From Mobilicoccus pelagius NBRC 104925 (lineage in GTDB: Bacteria; Actinomycetota; Actinomycetes; Actinomycetales; Dermatophilaceae), in contig NZ_BAFE01000089.1 of NCBI RefSeq assembly GCF_000247995.1, positions 1 to 64,000 of the forward strand: DNA of 64,000 nt. The letters are read 5' to 3'. The notes below the pieces were generated by a model. The model made no database searches, was not told the DNA's origin, and saw only the letters and a list, made by a program, of their open reading frames with translations. A program made the position numbers and the translations under genes. This document shows positions 46,578 to 55,381 of the stretch, piece after piece. Positions within the stretch are counted from its first letter, which is position 1. Each line of letters begins with the position of its first letter.

Positions 46578-47321
46578 TCAGCGGATCTCCGTGATCTCCG
46601 GGCCTCGCGTGAAGGGGTCGAGGTCGTCGGCGCTGCGTGCGTCTGCCTCGGACGGGGCCTCGACGCCGTCGTCCGGCAGGCGTAGGGCGAGGAGCTCGCG
46701 CGGCCCCATGGGTTCGTGACCACGGTCGACGACGACGTGCGCGAACACCGTGCGCAGCGGGGCCGCGGCCGACGGGTCCTGGGCCGCGCGTCCGCTGAGG
46801 ACACCACGGAGGAACCAGCGCGGACCGTCGCAGCCGAGGAAGCGCATGAGCGTGCCGTTCGCCGAGACGACGAGTTCGGTGCCGAAGTCGCCCTGCTCCT
46901 CGGTCGCCGTGCCGCCCCGACCGGCGATGCCTTCGGCGATCTCGGTGCGGATCTCGTCCCAGATCCCGGAGGACTTGGGCGCGGCGAACGCCTGGAGCTG
47001 GAGGGTGGAGTCGCCCAGGACGACCTGGACCGCCGCCACCTGGCTCTGGGTCTGGTCCATCTCGAACGTGAGCATGAGCCCCTCGAACGCCGGGATCCAC
47101 ACGGCTCCGAGACGGACGTATCCCTCGGGGTCGGTGACGTCGGCCGCGTCGTAGGGCCCCCGGCCCACGTCCTCGGCGTCGACGGCGTGGTCGATCGGAG
47201 CCATCTCGTCGGGGGCGTCGGCCACCGGCGCGTCGCCCGCCCGGGCGTCGACGACCTCCGCGCCCGAAGGTTCGGACGCCTGCGTGTCGTCGTTCTTCCT
47301 GCCGCGGCGGAACCACGCCAT
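46578..47321 (-). CDS. DUF3710 family protein
   Basis: 247 aa. DUF3710 has no assigned function and is strictly actinobacterial. It shows the basic start MAWFRRGRKND, an acidic linker of 50 residues, then the folded domain: YVRLGAVWIPAFEGLMLTFEMDQ, STLQLQAFAAPKSSGIWDEIRTEIAEGI, GTELVVSANGTLMRFLGCDGPRWFLRGVLSG and a C-terminal GPRELLALRLP. Gene order DUF3710-dut is conserved with M. tuberculosis (Rv2696c-Rv2697c). No membrane span. Confidence 0.92.
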   Translation of the reverse strand: MAWFRRGRKNDDTQASEPSGAEVVDARAGDAPVADAPDEMAPIDHAVDAEDVGRGPYDAADVTDPEGYVRLGAVWIPAFEGLMLTFEMDQTQSQVAAVQVVLGDSTLQLQAFAAPKSSGIWDEIRTEIAEGIAGRGGTATEEQGDFGTELVVSANGTLMRFLGCDGPRWFLRGVLSGRAAQDPSAAAPLRTVFAHVVVDRGHEPMGPRELLALRLPDDGVEAPSEADARSADDLDPFTRGPEITEIR

Positions 47322-47378
47322 GTCGATCTCCTCCTCGTGGGCACCCCCGGGTGCCGTCCCTCGCTGTGGACCGGCGGA

Positions 47379-47879
47379 TCAGCCCGTCCCGGACCCGAAT
47401 CCGCCGCTGTCGCCATGTCCAGTGTCACCCCTGAGGGTGTCCGAAAGCACATCGGCCTCGACGAACCGCACCGGTGGGACGGACATGAAGAGGATCTGGG
47501 CGATGCGGTCGCCGCGGCGCAGCACGACCTCCTCGGCGCCGAGATTGACGAGATTCACCTTGATCTCGCCGCGGTAACCCGCGTCGATCGTGCCCGGCGC
47601 GTTGAGGACGGTGATGCCGTGGCGCGCCGCGAGTCCCGAGCGCGGGTGGACGAGGCCCACCCATCCCGTCGGGATCTCCATCGCGACGCCGGTGCCGACG
47701 AGCCCGCAGGCCCCCGGCGCAAGCGTGAGGTCGTCGACGGCGAAGAGATCGGCCCCGGCGTCGTCGGCGTGGACGCGCCGGGGGAGCGGCAGTTCCGCGT
47801 CGAGGCGTCGGACACGGATGCCGAGCCCACCGCCGTCGACGTCCCGGCCCGCCGCGCCGTCCGGCGTCAGCTCGCGCAT
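47379..47879 (-). CDS. dut: dUTP diphosphatase Dut
   Basis: 166 aa. It hydrolyses dUTP to dUMP and pyrophosphate, keeping uracil out of DNA. All five trimeric dUTPase motifs are present: AGADLFA (I), HPRSGLAARHGI (II), NAPGTIDAGYRGEIKVNLVN with the catalytic Asp (III), RGDRIAQILF (IV) and GGFGSGTG (V). The N-terminus chosen at ATG 47879 adds a short 20-residue extension before the strand IRVRRLDAELP. It overlaps the DUF4193 end by 13 bases. Confidence 0.96.
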   Translation of the reverse strand: MRELTPDGAAGRDVDGGGLGIRVRRLDAELPLPRRVHADDAGADLFAVDDLTLAPGACGLVGTGVAMEIPTGWVGLVHPRSGLAARHGITVLNAPGTIDAGYRGEIKVNLVNLGAEEVVLRRGDRIAQILFMSVPPVRFVEADVLSDTLRGDTGHGDSGGFGSGTG

Positions 47880-48169
47880 TCGCGGCACACGGGCAGGCCG
47901 TTGACCTCCTTGGCGAGCTGGCTGCGGTGGTGCACGAGGAAGCAGCGGGAGCACGTGAACTCGTCGGCCTGCTTGGGCACGACGCGGACGGAGTACTCCT
48001 CGCCGGAGAGGTCGGCGCCGGGCAGCTCGAACGATTCGGCCTGCTCGGCGTCGTCGACGTCGACGCTGGAGGCGGACTTGTCGACTCGCCGCGACTTCAG
48101 CTCCTCGATGCTGTCCTCGCCGAGCTCGTCGTCGTCGGTCTTGCGGGGTGCGTCGTAGTCAGTGGCCAT
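47867..48169 (-). CDS. DUF4193 family zinc-ribbon protein
   Basis: 100 aa. An acidic N-terminal half (ATDYDAPRKTDDDELGEDSIEELKSR in pattern) is followed by DEFTCSRCFLVHHRSQLA and LPVCRECA. The two CxxC pairs fit a zinc ribbon. The family is actinobacterial, often next to dut and sigA; its role is unknown, though such acidic/zinc proteins suggest binding to the transcription apparatus (inference). AGGAG lies upstream of the ATG at 48169. Confidence 0.9.
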   Translation of the reverse strand: MATDYDAPRKTDDDELGEDSIEELKSRRVDKSASSVDVDDAEQAESFELPGADLSGEEYSVRVVPKQADEFTCSRCFLVHHRSQLAKEVNGLPVCRECAS

Positions 48170-48546
48170 CCGGCTCGTCTCTCCTCGTCATCTCTTCAAC
48201 ACGGTCCGGCGCGGGCCGTCACCGGACCCGTGCGCCAGGTGGCACAACGTTTCCGACGCCGGGATTGTGCCCCATCGTGGGGGGCGAGAGTACCCCGGCC
48301 GCCCACCTGTCTTCCGGCGGACCCGTCGAACGGTGTCCCCGCAGGCTCACCAGGGCTTTTCCTGGACGGACGACCGGGAGTCCCCGGGCCGTCACCCGAT
48401 CGTCGTCCGGCGGTGGTCACGAGTGGTCCCCGACGTCGTCTAGTCTCGGCGCGGACGTCGTCCACGCCCCGCCCGCATCCCGGACGGCCCGACCCGGGCC
48501 CTCCCCGCCGGCGAGGCCTCCCCGTAGACACCTCAGGAGGTGGGTC
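48170..48546. other. Intergenic region between DUF4193 and a 63-aa gene
   Basis: No convincing gene. TAGTCT at 48441-48446 could be the -10 box for the rightward 63-aa gene, giving a leader of about 95 bases. A leftward promoter for DUF4193 must also be here but no clear boxes are seen. Confidence 0.4.
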
Positions 48547-48738
48547 ATGACCGAACTCCAGATGCAGATCGTTCACCGGGCGCAGGAGGCGCTGGCATCC
48601 TTGCAGGCCGCCGAGGCGGAGCAGGACCTTCACCTCGCGCACATCCGGCTCGGCGAGCTCGAGTCCCTCGCCCGCACCGCGGACGAGCACGACCTCGACG
48701 TGCCGCAGCTGCGCCCCTACGCGCCGCAGGTGGCCTGA
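48547..48738 (+). CDS. Small helical protein (63 aa), family unknown
   Basis: ATG 48547 follows AGGAGGT at an ideal distance, and a strong terminator lies downstream, so the gene looks real. The product is almost all helix: TELQMQIVHRAQEALASLQAAEAEQD, then LHLAHIRLGELESLARTADEHD, ending VPQLRPYAPQVA. Leu/Ala/Glu heptads suggest a two-helix hairpin or dimer. I recognise no family. It sits where M. tuberculosis carries Rv2700, but that protein is larger and secreted, so they are not the same. Confidence 0.7.
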   Translation: MTELQMQIVHRAQEALASLQAAEAEQDLHLAHIRLGELESLARTADEHDLDVPQLRPYAPQVA

Positions 48739-48786
48739 CCGTCCCGACCGGCACGTCCGGCACGGGCGAGACGCTCGCCGCACACG

Positions 48787-48830
48787 CGCACGGGCCCGAC
48801 CCCCACGCCGACGGGGGTCGGGCCCGTGCG
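48787..48830. terminator. Bidirectional terminator between the 63-aa gene and suhB
   Basis: Perfect 18-bp arms (48787-48804, 48813-48830), CGCACGGGCCCGACC against its complement. Confidence 0.85.
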
Positions 48831-48951
48831 TCGTCGTGGGTCACCTCGGGTCACCGGTGCCATCTCGACGCTCCGGTGTGGGCGGTTCGCGCGACGGCGG
48901 GGCCGCGTGCGGCGCCGGGATCGCCTGCGTGGTCCCGGGTCGTCCGCGCCC

Positions 48952-49827
48952 TCAGTCGTTCCGGACGATCAGGACGACCTCGTCGACGAGGCCGGTGAGC
49001 GCCTCGCGGATGCCGGGTGCGGCGGCGACGACGCAGTCCGTCGACGGCGGGGCGCCCTCGGCGCCGGTGCAGGACCCGCCCGCCTCGGTGAGGACGATCC
49101 AGCCCGCGGCCATGTCCCAGGGGTTGATCCCCATCTCGTAGTACCCGTCGAGGCGGCCCGCGGCGACGTGGCAGAGGTCGAGCGCGGCCGACCCGCCGCG
49201 ACGGATGTCACGCACCCGAGGGAGGACCTCGACGAGCGCGCGTGCCTGACGGCCCCGCTTGGCGGCGTCGTAACCGAACCCCGTGCCGACCAGGCTCGTC
49301 GCGAGGGCGGTCGCGTCGCTCACGTGGAGGGGGGCCTCGGTCCCGTCGGGTTCGCGGGTCCACGCACCTCCGCCGAGGCGGGCGTGGTGGACGCTCCCGG
49401 CCACGGCGTCGGCGACGGCCCCGGCGATCGGCCGCCACCCGCCCGGCGTCGTCGGGTCACACTCGACGAGCGCGACCGACACGGCGTACTGGGGGAATCC
49501 GTAGAGGTAGTTGACGGTGCCGTCGATGGGGTCGACGACCCACGTGAGGCCGCTCGTCGCGCCCGCGGCGGCCGCGTCGGCGCCCCCCTCCTCGCCGAAG
49601 AACCCGTCGGCAGGCCGGGCCTCGCGCAGCCGGCGCCCAAGGAGTTCCTGGCTGCGGGCGTCCATGACGGTGACGATGTCGACGTCGGAGGACTTCGTCG
49701 TCACCTCGAGCTCGGCCGCGCGACTCCCGACGACGAACCGGGCCGCCTCGGCGGCGACCGAGACGGCGAGCTCCTCGAGCTCCCGGAGCTCCTCCTGCGG
49801 CACGGGTGACTCCGTCGTGGGGGTCAT
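48952..49827 (-). CDS. suhB: Inositol monophosphatase family protein (SuhB-like)
   Basis: 291 aa from ATG at 49827 (AAGGAG five bases upstream). It removes phosphate from inositol-1-phosphate or related sugars with Mg2+. Metal-binding motifs are FFGEEGG (Glu), WVVDPIDGTVNYLYG (Asp/Asp) and INPWDMAAGWIVLTEAGG (Asp). The length is typical. It is the counterpart of Rv2701c. Coupled to hemH by a 4-base overlap, which is odd because the products act in unrelated pathways; shared expression level is the likely reason. Confidence 0.92.
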   Translation of the reverse strand: MTPTTESPVPQEELRELEELAVSVAAEAARFVVGSRAAELEVTTKSSDVDIVTVMDARSQELLGRRLREARPADGFFGEEGGADAAAAGATSGLTWVVDPIDGTVNYLYGFPQYAVSVALVECDPTTPGGWRPIAGAVADAVAGSVHHARLGGGAWTREPDGTEAPLHVSDATALATSLVGTGFGYDAAKRGRQARALVEVLPRVRDIRRGGSAALDLCHVAAGRLDGYYEMGINPWDMAAGWIVLTEAGGSCTGAEGAPPSTDCVVAAAPGIREALTGLVDEVVLIVRND

Positions 49828-51095
49828 CGGTTCTCCTTCGTCGAGAGCGGGGTGGGGCAGGCGGTGGCGGGGGCTCCGGCCGCCGACGAGGGTGTGCGGG
49901 AGGACGTGGCCGCTCCCCCGGGCCCGGGGTCGGTGTCGTCGGCCGGGCCGGGGCTGTCGACGCCGCAGAGCGCCGGGCGGGGACCGCCCGGGCGCAGGTC
50001 GGGACAGCATCCGGGGACGCACAGGGAGGGGAGGGCCCCGGAGGGCGACACGGTCGCCGGGGACACGTCCTCCCCGCGGGCCTCGGCCGCGCGTTCCTCG
50101 AGGAGGTCGGCGAGCGCGATGACGAAGGCCGGGTCGTCGCGCACGGTGGGCACCCGCACGAACGCGATCCCAAGGTCGGCGGCGACCTCCGCGGCCTCGG
50201 TGTCGAGGTCGTGGACGACCTCCATGTGGTCGGCGACGAACCCGATCGGGCTGACGACGACGCCGTCGACCCCGGCGTCGGCGAGGTCGCGCAGGTGGTC
50301 GCAGATGTCCGGCTCGAGCCACGGCTGGTGCGGCGGGCCCGAGCGGGAGCAGTACACGAGGCTCATGTCGAGGGCGTCCGCGGCGGTCGTCCCGGCGAGC
50401 GCCTCGCGCACCGCGGCCGTGACGAGCTCGGCGATCTCCTCGTGGCGCCGGACGTACTCGTCCCCTGCCGGGCCCGACGCCCCGGCCATCGCCGTGGGGA
50501 TCGAGTGCGTGACGAACGCGAGGTGCGGGCGGGCGAGCTCGTGGGCCGCGAGGAAGTCCTGCACCGCGGCGACGGTGCGGGAGGCGACGGCCTCGACGAA
50601 TCCCGGATGGTCGGCGTACGGACGCACCTTGTCGACGACGAGCGTGCCGCCGCCGTCGCGCCCACCCTCGGCCGTGAGGTCGAGACCGAGCTCGACCATC
50701 GAGTCGGCGAGGTCCTGCCGGTACTGACGGCAGCCGGAGTAGGAGGGGTAGGCGCTCGTGACGAGCGCGACGAGCCGGGTGAGGCCGCGCTCACGCGCCT
50801 CCCGCAGCGCGTCGGCCGTGAACGGGGCCGCGTGCCGGTTGCCCCAGAGGATCGGCAGCGATTCCCCGCGCTCGGCGAGTTGCGCCTCGAGCGCGGCCAC
50901 GAGACGGCGGTTCTCCCCGTTGATGGGGCTCACCCCGCCACGGATGTCGTAGTGATGCGCCACCTCGGCGAGACGCCCGTCGGGGATCCCCCGGCCGCCC
51001 GTGACGTGACGGAGGAAGGGCAGCACCTCCTCGGGCCCCTCCGGCCCACCGAACGAGAGCAGCAGGACTGCGTCATAGGGCGCCAGGGCATTCAC
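49824..51095 (-). CDS. hemH: Coproporphyrin/protoporphyrin ferrochelatase HemH/CpfC
   Basis: 423 aa from GTG at 51095 with AGGAGG six bases upstream. It inserts Fe2+ into coproporphyrin III (the pathway used with HemQ). Landmarks are VLLLSFGGPEGPEEVLPFL, YDIRGGVSPINGENRRL, the catalytic His in FVTHSIPTAM, VYCSRSGPPHQPWLEPDI and SPIGFVADHMEVVHDLDTEA with the metal-binding Glu. After the normal end near residue 345 comes a Cys-rich segment (LCVPGCCPDL, ALCGVDS). Actinobacterial enzymes bind a [2Fe-2S] cluster with such cysteines. A further Pro/Ser-rich tail of 40 residues is unusual. Confidence 0.95.
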   Translation of the reverse strand: MNALAPYDAVLLLSFGGPEGPEEVLPFLRHVTGGRGIPDGRLAEVAHHYDIRGGVSPINGENRRLVAALEAQLAERGESLPILWGNRHAAPFTADALREARERGLTRLVALVTSAYPSYSGCRQYRQDLADSMVELGLDLTAEGGRDGGGTLVVDKVRPYADHPGFVEAVASRTVAAVQDFLAAHELARPHLAFVTHSIPTAMAGASGPAGDEYVRRHEEIAELVTAAVREALAGTTAADALDMSLVYCSRSGPPHQPWLEPDICDHLRDLADAGVDGVVVSPIGFVADHMEVVHDLDTEAAEVAADLGIAFVRVPTVRDDPAFVIALADLLEERAAEARGEDVSPATVSPSGALPSLCVPGCCPDLRPGGPRPALCGVDSPGPADDTDPGPGGAATSSRTPSSAAGAPATACPTPLSTKENR

Positions 51096-51342
51096 CAGGA
51101 TCCTCCTCGGCCGCGGGGTCGCACCCCGCCGCGGGTCGACGCCGCCCGGCGGGCACGCACGAGGCGTACGGCCCGGCACACGCGGACATTCCGTTCGGAC
51201 ACGTCGTGCAGCGGACGTGCCTGCTCACGCTATCGTGACCAGGACTGTCGACCGCCCACGCACACCCCCACCCTGCCGGGGGAACGCCCCCACGGCCAGC
51301 CGTGAACCACGACGTGGCGGTCCACGCGATGGGAGAGACTCG

Positions 51343-53526
51343 ATGCACGCACTGCGACTCGCCGGCGTCAGCGACGACGCGACCCACCTCGTCCTCACCG
51401 ACGGAGACGCCGAGTACGCGCTGCCGATCGACGCCGCACTGCGCGCGGCCCTCCGCCGCGACACCCGACACGTCATCCCCGGGCACACGAAGGACCAGCC
51501 GATGAGTCCCGTCGAGGTGCAGGCCCTCATCCGTGGCGGCGCCGACGCCCAGGAGGCCGCCGAGCGCGCAGGGTGGAGCGTCGAGAAGGTCCGCCGCTAC
51601 GAGGGCCCGATCCTCGCCGAGCGCGAGCACGTCGCCCGCATCGCCATCGGCAGCCGACTCCGTCCCCGTGGCCCAGCCTCCGGCTCCCCCACCCTGCTCG
51701 ACCGCGTCACCCGCCGCCTCGGCGAGCGTGGGGTCTCCGTCGACGACGTCGACTGGGACTCCTGGCGCGACGACGACGGCCGGTGGGTCCTCGAACTCGA
51801 TTACACCCACGAGGGTCACCGCACGCGCGCCTCGTGGAGTTTCGAGAAGTCGTCGATGTCGGTGCGTCCCCTCGACCGCGAGGCCTCGCTCCTCACCGAC
51901 GACGACCCCGAGCCGTACGAGGTGGACTCCCCCCTCGCCCCCACCGTCTACGACGCGGCCGACCCTGCCCCCGAGGGTGGGGTGTACGGCTCGGGCTACG
52001 GTCTCGGCGACCCCGGGCACGTCCCGCACGTCCCGCACGTCGCTCCGTTCGCGCCCGAGCACGAGCGACGTCACCCCGAGCACACCGGTGACGTCGAGGC
52101 CGACCTCATGGCGACGCTCCGCTCCACCTCCCGGGCACGTAACCGACGCCGGGGCCAGCGCCGCGCCCACTCCGGCGCCACGACGACGACGCACGAGGAC
52201 CCGATCCTCGTCGAGGAGGAGACCCTCCCCCCGACCCGGCGCCCGCAGGGTGTTCGCACGGCGCAGGAGTCGCACACCGAGAGCCGTCCCACCCCCGCGC
52301 CCGAGGCCCGTTCGGTCTCGCCCGCCCCGGAGGGTCACGTCGACGAGGCCGTCGCCGACGCCCGCGCCGACCTCGCGGCCGTCACGGTCGAACCCGCCGA
52401 GCACGAGATCGTCAGGCAGGCGCGGGAATCTCTCGCCGCGGTCGCCCCGTCTCCCGCCGACCACGTCGAGAACGCGCCGTCCGCCGACATCTCCTCGCCC
52501 ACCCCGACCGACACCGCCACACCCGAGGACGCCACGTCGCGTGCGGCACGTGCGAGCACCGACGCCGGCGCGTCGACCTCGCCCACACCCCGGGGCGACA
52601 CGGCCGAGCGCACGGACGCGGACACGGCCGCCGCCGTCGCCGAGGCCCGTTCCGACCTGACCGCCTCCGCCGTCGCCCTCGAGGCCGACGCCGAGGCCGC
52701 CGTACGCCCCTCCCCCACGCGGGAGAACCGCCGGTCCACGGACACGCACGACGCCCCCCGCACCACCGACATCGCGGAGGCCGCGGGCACCCCGGCCGAC
52801 GAGAGCACGTCCCCGGCACGGTCGACGGGCCAGGTGGCGACGAGCGACATCTCCGCGACCTCCGGGTCCCGTTCGACCACCGAGACCCGTACGGCCGACG
52901 ACGACCGGACGGCCGCCGACGACGACACCTTCCCGCCGGACCCCGACGCCCCCACCGTCGACGACGTCCCCGCCGATCAGGCCCCGACGTCCGCCCCGCT
53001 GTCCGAGGAGGCGACGGAGCGGCACGAGACACCGCGCTCCACGCACGACGACATGGCCGCGCCCACAGCGGCCCCCGCGGCCACGTCCAGGACGACGACC
53101 GGCGATGACTCCCCCACGCCGTCGCCGGCCCCGGCGGCCGAGACGCCTGCCCCCGCAGAGGCGCCCGCGAAGGGTCCGCGACGCACGCGTCGACGGACGA
53201 CGAAGAAGGCTGGAGCCCCGACGCCGGCCACCGATGCCGCCCCCGCTTCCGGCATGCCCGGCTCTGCCGCCCCGGCCGAGGACACCGCCACCTCGGGAAC
53301 GTCCGACCCCGCTGCGCCTGCCGACCCCGCCGCCCCCGCCGCGGGCGCCGCGAAGACCACCGACACGCCCGCGAAGAGCCGTCCCGCCCCGAGCGGGGCC
53401 GCCGACGACGGCGACGGCTCCGCATCGTCCTCCGCGCGCCAGCAGTCGGCGTCGCGTCGGCGCGGCCGTGCCCGCGTCCCCGCCTGGGACGACATCATGT
53501 TCGGGGCCAAGCCCGGCGAGGAGTGA
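51343..53526 (+). CDS. sepH: Septation protein SepH (DUF3071)
   Basis: 727 aa from ATG at 51343 (GGGAGAG upstream). SepH binds FtsZ and promotes Z-ring assembly in actinobacteria. The N-terminal 230 residues are the conserved domain: MHALRLAGVSDDATHLVLTD, the helix-turn-helix ALIRGGADAQEAAERAGWSVEKVRRYEGPI, and the DWDSWRDDDGRWVLELDY strand. A long disordered acidic, Thr/Pro/Ala-rich linker follows with three repeats of the type V-x2-A-R-x-(D/S)-L. The end, ARVPAWDDIMFG, is the conserved C-terminal FtsZ-side motif. This linker is longer than in Streptomyces SepH (about 345 aa). Confidence 0.93.
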   Translation: MHALRLAGVSDDATHLVLTDGDAEYALPIDAALRAALRRDTRHVIPGHTKDQPMSPVEVQALIRGGADAQEAAERAGWSVEKVRRYEGPILAEREHVARIAIGSRLRPRGPASGSPTLLDRVTRRLGERGVSVDDVDWDSWRDDDGRWVLELDYTHEGHRTRASWSFEKSSMSVRPLDREASLLTDDDPEPYEVDSPLAPTVYDAADPAPEGGVYGSGYGLGDPGHVPHVPHVAPFAPEHERRHPEHTGDVEADLMATLRSTSRARNRRRGQRRAHSGATTTTHEDPILVEEETLPPTRRPQGVRTAQESHTESRPTPAPEARSVSPAPEGHVDEAVADARADLAAVTVEPAEHEIVRQARESLAAVAPSPADHVENAPSADISSPTPTDTATPEDATSRAARASTDAGASTSPTPRGDTAERTDADTAAAVAEARSDLTASAVALEADAEAAVRPSPTRENRRSTDTHDAPRTTDIAEAAGTPADESTSPARSTGQVATSDISATSGSRSTTETRTADDDRTAADDDTFPPDPDAPTVDDVPADQAPTSAPLSEEATERHETPRSTHDDMAAPTAAPAATSRTTTGDDSPTPSPAPAAETPAPAEAPAKGPRRTRRRTTKKAGAPTPATDAAPASGMPGSAAPAEDTATSGTSDPAAPADPAAPAAGAAKTTDTPAKSRPAPSGAADDGDGSASSSARQQSASRRRGRARVPAWDDIMFGAKPGEE

Positions 53527-53565
53527 CCCGCACCCTCGGATCGGTCGTGCGGCCGACCCGACGGG

Positions 53566-54768
53566 TCACCTCCCGCGGGGCGGGACGACGAGGAACGGGA
53601 TCGTCAGCTCGTCGGGTGTGAGGGAGCCGTGCAGTCCGAGGAGGCTGCGGAACTCCTGCCGCTGCGTGCGTGAGTCGACGATCGCGTCGTCCCCCCGCAT
53701 GACGACGACGACGTCGCCGACGCGATCGGCCATCTGCGGGTCGACCCCGCCGAACAGCCCCTCCGCACGCTCCCGGCCGACGACCCAGGCCCGATCCCCC
53801 AGACGCGCCGTCCACGTCGCGAGGACGTCGGACGCGGCGCCGGGCTCGCAGTAGAGCTGCAGCGCGCGGGGTTCTCCCCCGGCGTGACGCACCCCGGCGG
53901 CCAGTTCGGCGTCGGTCGCGAGATCGATGCGGTTCTCGTGCGGGCACGTCATCATGCCGTGGTCGGCGGTGACGACGACCGCCGTGTCGGAGGGCACCGA
54001 CGCGGCGAGTCGACGGAGCTCGGCGTCGAGCGCCTCGAGTTCCGCGCCCCACTGCCAGCTGTCGGGGCCGCGGACGTGGCCGACCTTGTCGACGTCGCCC
54101 CAGTAGAGGTAGACGAGTCCCCGCGGTGCGCGGCGCAGGGCGGCGAGGCTCGCGTCGACCCGGTCGGGCAGGGAGTGCGCGGCCGTGAACCGTCCTCCGC
54201 GGAGGGCGGCGTTCGTGAGGCCGGACCCGTCGAAGAACCCGGGTCCGACGCGCGTGACGGGGACCCCGGCACGATCGGCCTCGGAAAAGAGGGTGGGGCG
54301 GGGCTGCCACAGGTAGGGATCGGGGCCGTCCTCCCAGCTCAGCTCGTTGAAGAGCTGGTCGGCGCCGGGCACGAGGACGGTGTATCCGAGCATGCCGTGC
54401 GCACCGGGCGGCAGGCCGGTTCCGAACGAGCCCATGCTCGTCGCGGTCGTCGACGGGAAGCCCGAGAGGAGCGACCGGCCGGTGGGCAGCAGCGACCGGA
54501 GGAACGGGGCGTGACCACCGCGGCGCCGGAGGAGGACGTCACCGAGCCCGTCGACGAGGACGACGACGGCGCGGGCGCATTCGGGGACGTCGAGGCGTCC
54601 GACGACGTCGGGCACGCCGAGCGCGGCACACACCGAGGGGAGGACGTCCGCGAGGCCGCCGCCGTCGTAGGCGGGCGCGGGCGAGAGAAGGTCCTCCGGC
54701 GTCCCCGCCGTCGCGTCCCCGCCGGGCGTCGCCGCGAGATCGGGCCCGGGACCGTTGGGGGCGTTCAC
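53566..54768 (-). CDS. Alkaline phosphatase superfamily nucleotide pyrophosphatase/phosphodiesterase-like
   Basis: 400 aa from GTG at 54768, which overlaps the DUF5998 stop (GTGA). The metal-dependent fold is recognised by VVVLVDGLGDVLL (first metal Asp), the nucleophile region SGFPSTTATSMGSFGTG with the active Thr, VYLYWGDVDKVGHVRGP with Asp/His, and VVVTADHGMM with Asp/His. Substrate could be a nucleotide or phosphodiester; no signal peptide is visible, so it is cytosolic. The gene is third in the leftward Pat-DUF5998-phosphodiesterase block and is convergent with sepH. Common to Actinobacteria at this place. Confidence 0.9.
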   Translation of the reverse strand: MNAPNGPGPDLAATPGGDATAGTPEDLLSPAPAYDGGGLADVLPSVCAALGVPDVVGRLDVPECARAVVVLVDGLGDVLLRRRGGHAPFLRSLLPTGRSLLSGFPSTTATSMGSFGTGLPPGAHGMLGYTVLVPGADQLFNELSWEDGPDPYLWQPRPTLFSEADRAGVPVTRVGPGFFDGSGLTNAALRGGRFTAAHSLPDRVDASLAALRRAPRGLVYLYWGDVDKVGHVRGPDSWQWGAELEALDAELRRLAASVPSDTAVVVTADHGMMTCPHENRIDLATDAELAAGVRHAGGEPRALQLYCEPGAASDVLATWTARLGDRAWVVGRERAEGLFGGVDPQMADRVGDVVVVMRGDDAIVDSRTQRQEFRSLLGLHGSLTPDELTIPFLVVPPRGR

Positions 54769-55352
54769 CGCGCCGTCGCGGCCTGCAGCGCGGAGGCGAA
54801 CGCGACCGCCTGCGAGAGGGCCTGGTCGCCGTCGGCGACGGCGCTCACGCGGATGCTGATGTCGTCGGCGGTGAGGGTGCCCTCGTAACCGTGGTCGGCG
54901 TCGCAGGCGGGATCGCCGCACGTCGCGGGCAGGAGGTCGACGCGCGTGACCGAACCCCACCCGATCGTCACGGTGATCTCGTGGCCGAGGATGCCGGGCC
55001 GGTAGGAGGCCGGGTCGGCGACGACGTGCGTGAGCATGACGCCCCGCACCCCGGCGAGCGGCACGCTCTCCGTCGTCGCGGTGGCGGTACCGACGGGGGC
55101 GCCCTCCTCGGTGTGGTCGTCGGCGTGGGCGACGACGAGCCGCGTCGAGGTGAGGACGAGGACGGTGACGTGGCGTCGGACCGAGTCGTGGTCGAACGTC
55201 GTCTCCTGGTGGACGAGGTGGGAGACCACGTCGTCGCCCGCGAGCGCGGTGCCGACGACGTCCTGCACGAGCGCGGGGTAGTACCCGGCGCGTTCGATGT
55301 CTCGGACGAGGGCGGGCGGGAACCCACCCGAGGCGCGGGAGGAGAAGCTCAT
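54765..55352 (-). CDS. DUF5998 family protein
   Basis: 195 aa from ATG at 55352. The family is actinobacterial and uncharacterised. It has FPPALVRDIERAGYYPALVQDVVGTALAGDDVVSHLVHQETTF-type organisation, a central strand pair (RRHVTVLVLTSTRLVVAHADDH) and ITIGW-like VTIGWGSVTRVDLLPATCGDPACDADHGYEG with two Cys and a His that might bind metal. Its end and the start of the phosphodiesterase gene overlap. It usually lies beside sepH and the phosphodiesterase, which suggests a shared envelope or division role (inference). Confidence 0.88.
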   Translation of the reverse strand: MSFSSRASGGFPPALVRDIERAGYYPALVQDVVGTALAGDDVVSHLVHQETTFDHDSVRRHVTVLVLTSTRLVVAHADDHTEEGAPVGTATATTESVPLAGVRGVMLTHVVADPASYRPGILGHEITVTIGWGSVTRVDLLPATCGDPACDADHGYEGTLTADDISIRVSAVADGDQALSQAVAFASALQAATAR

Positions 55353-55381
55353 TCCCCCAGTGTCCCCCGAGCGGCGGCGGG

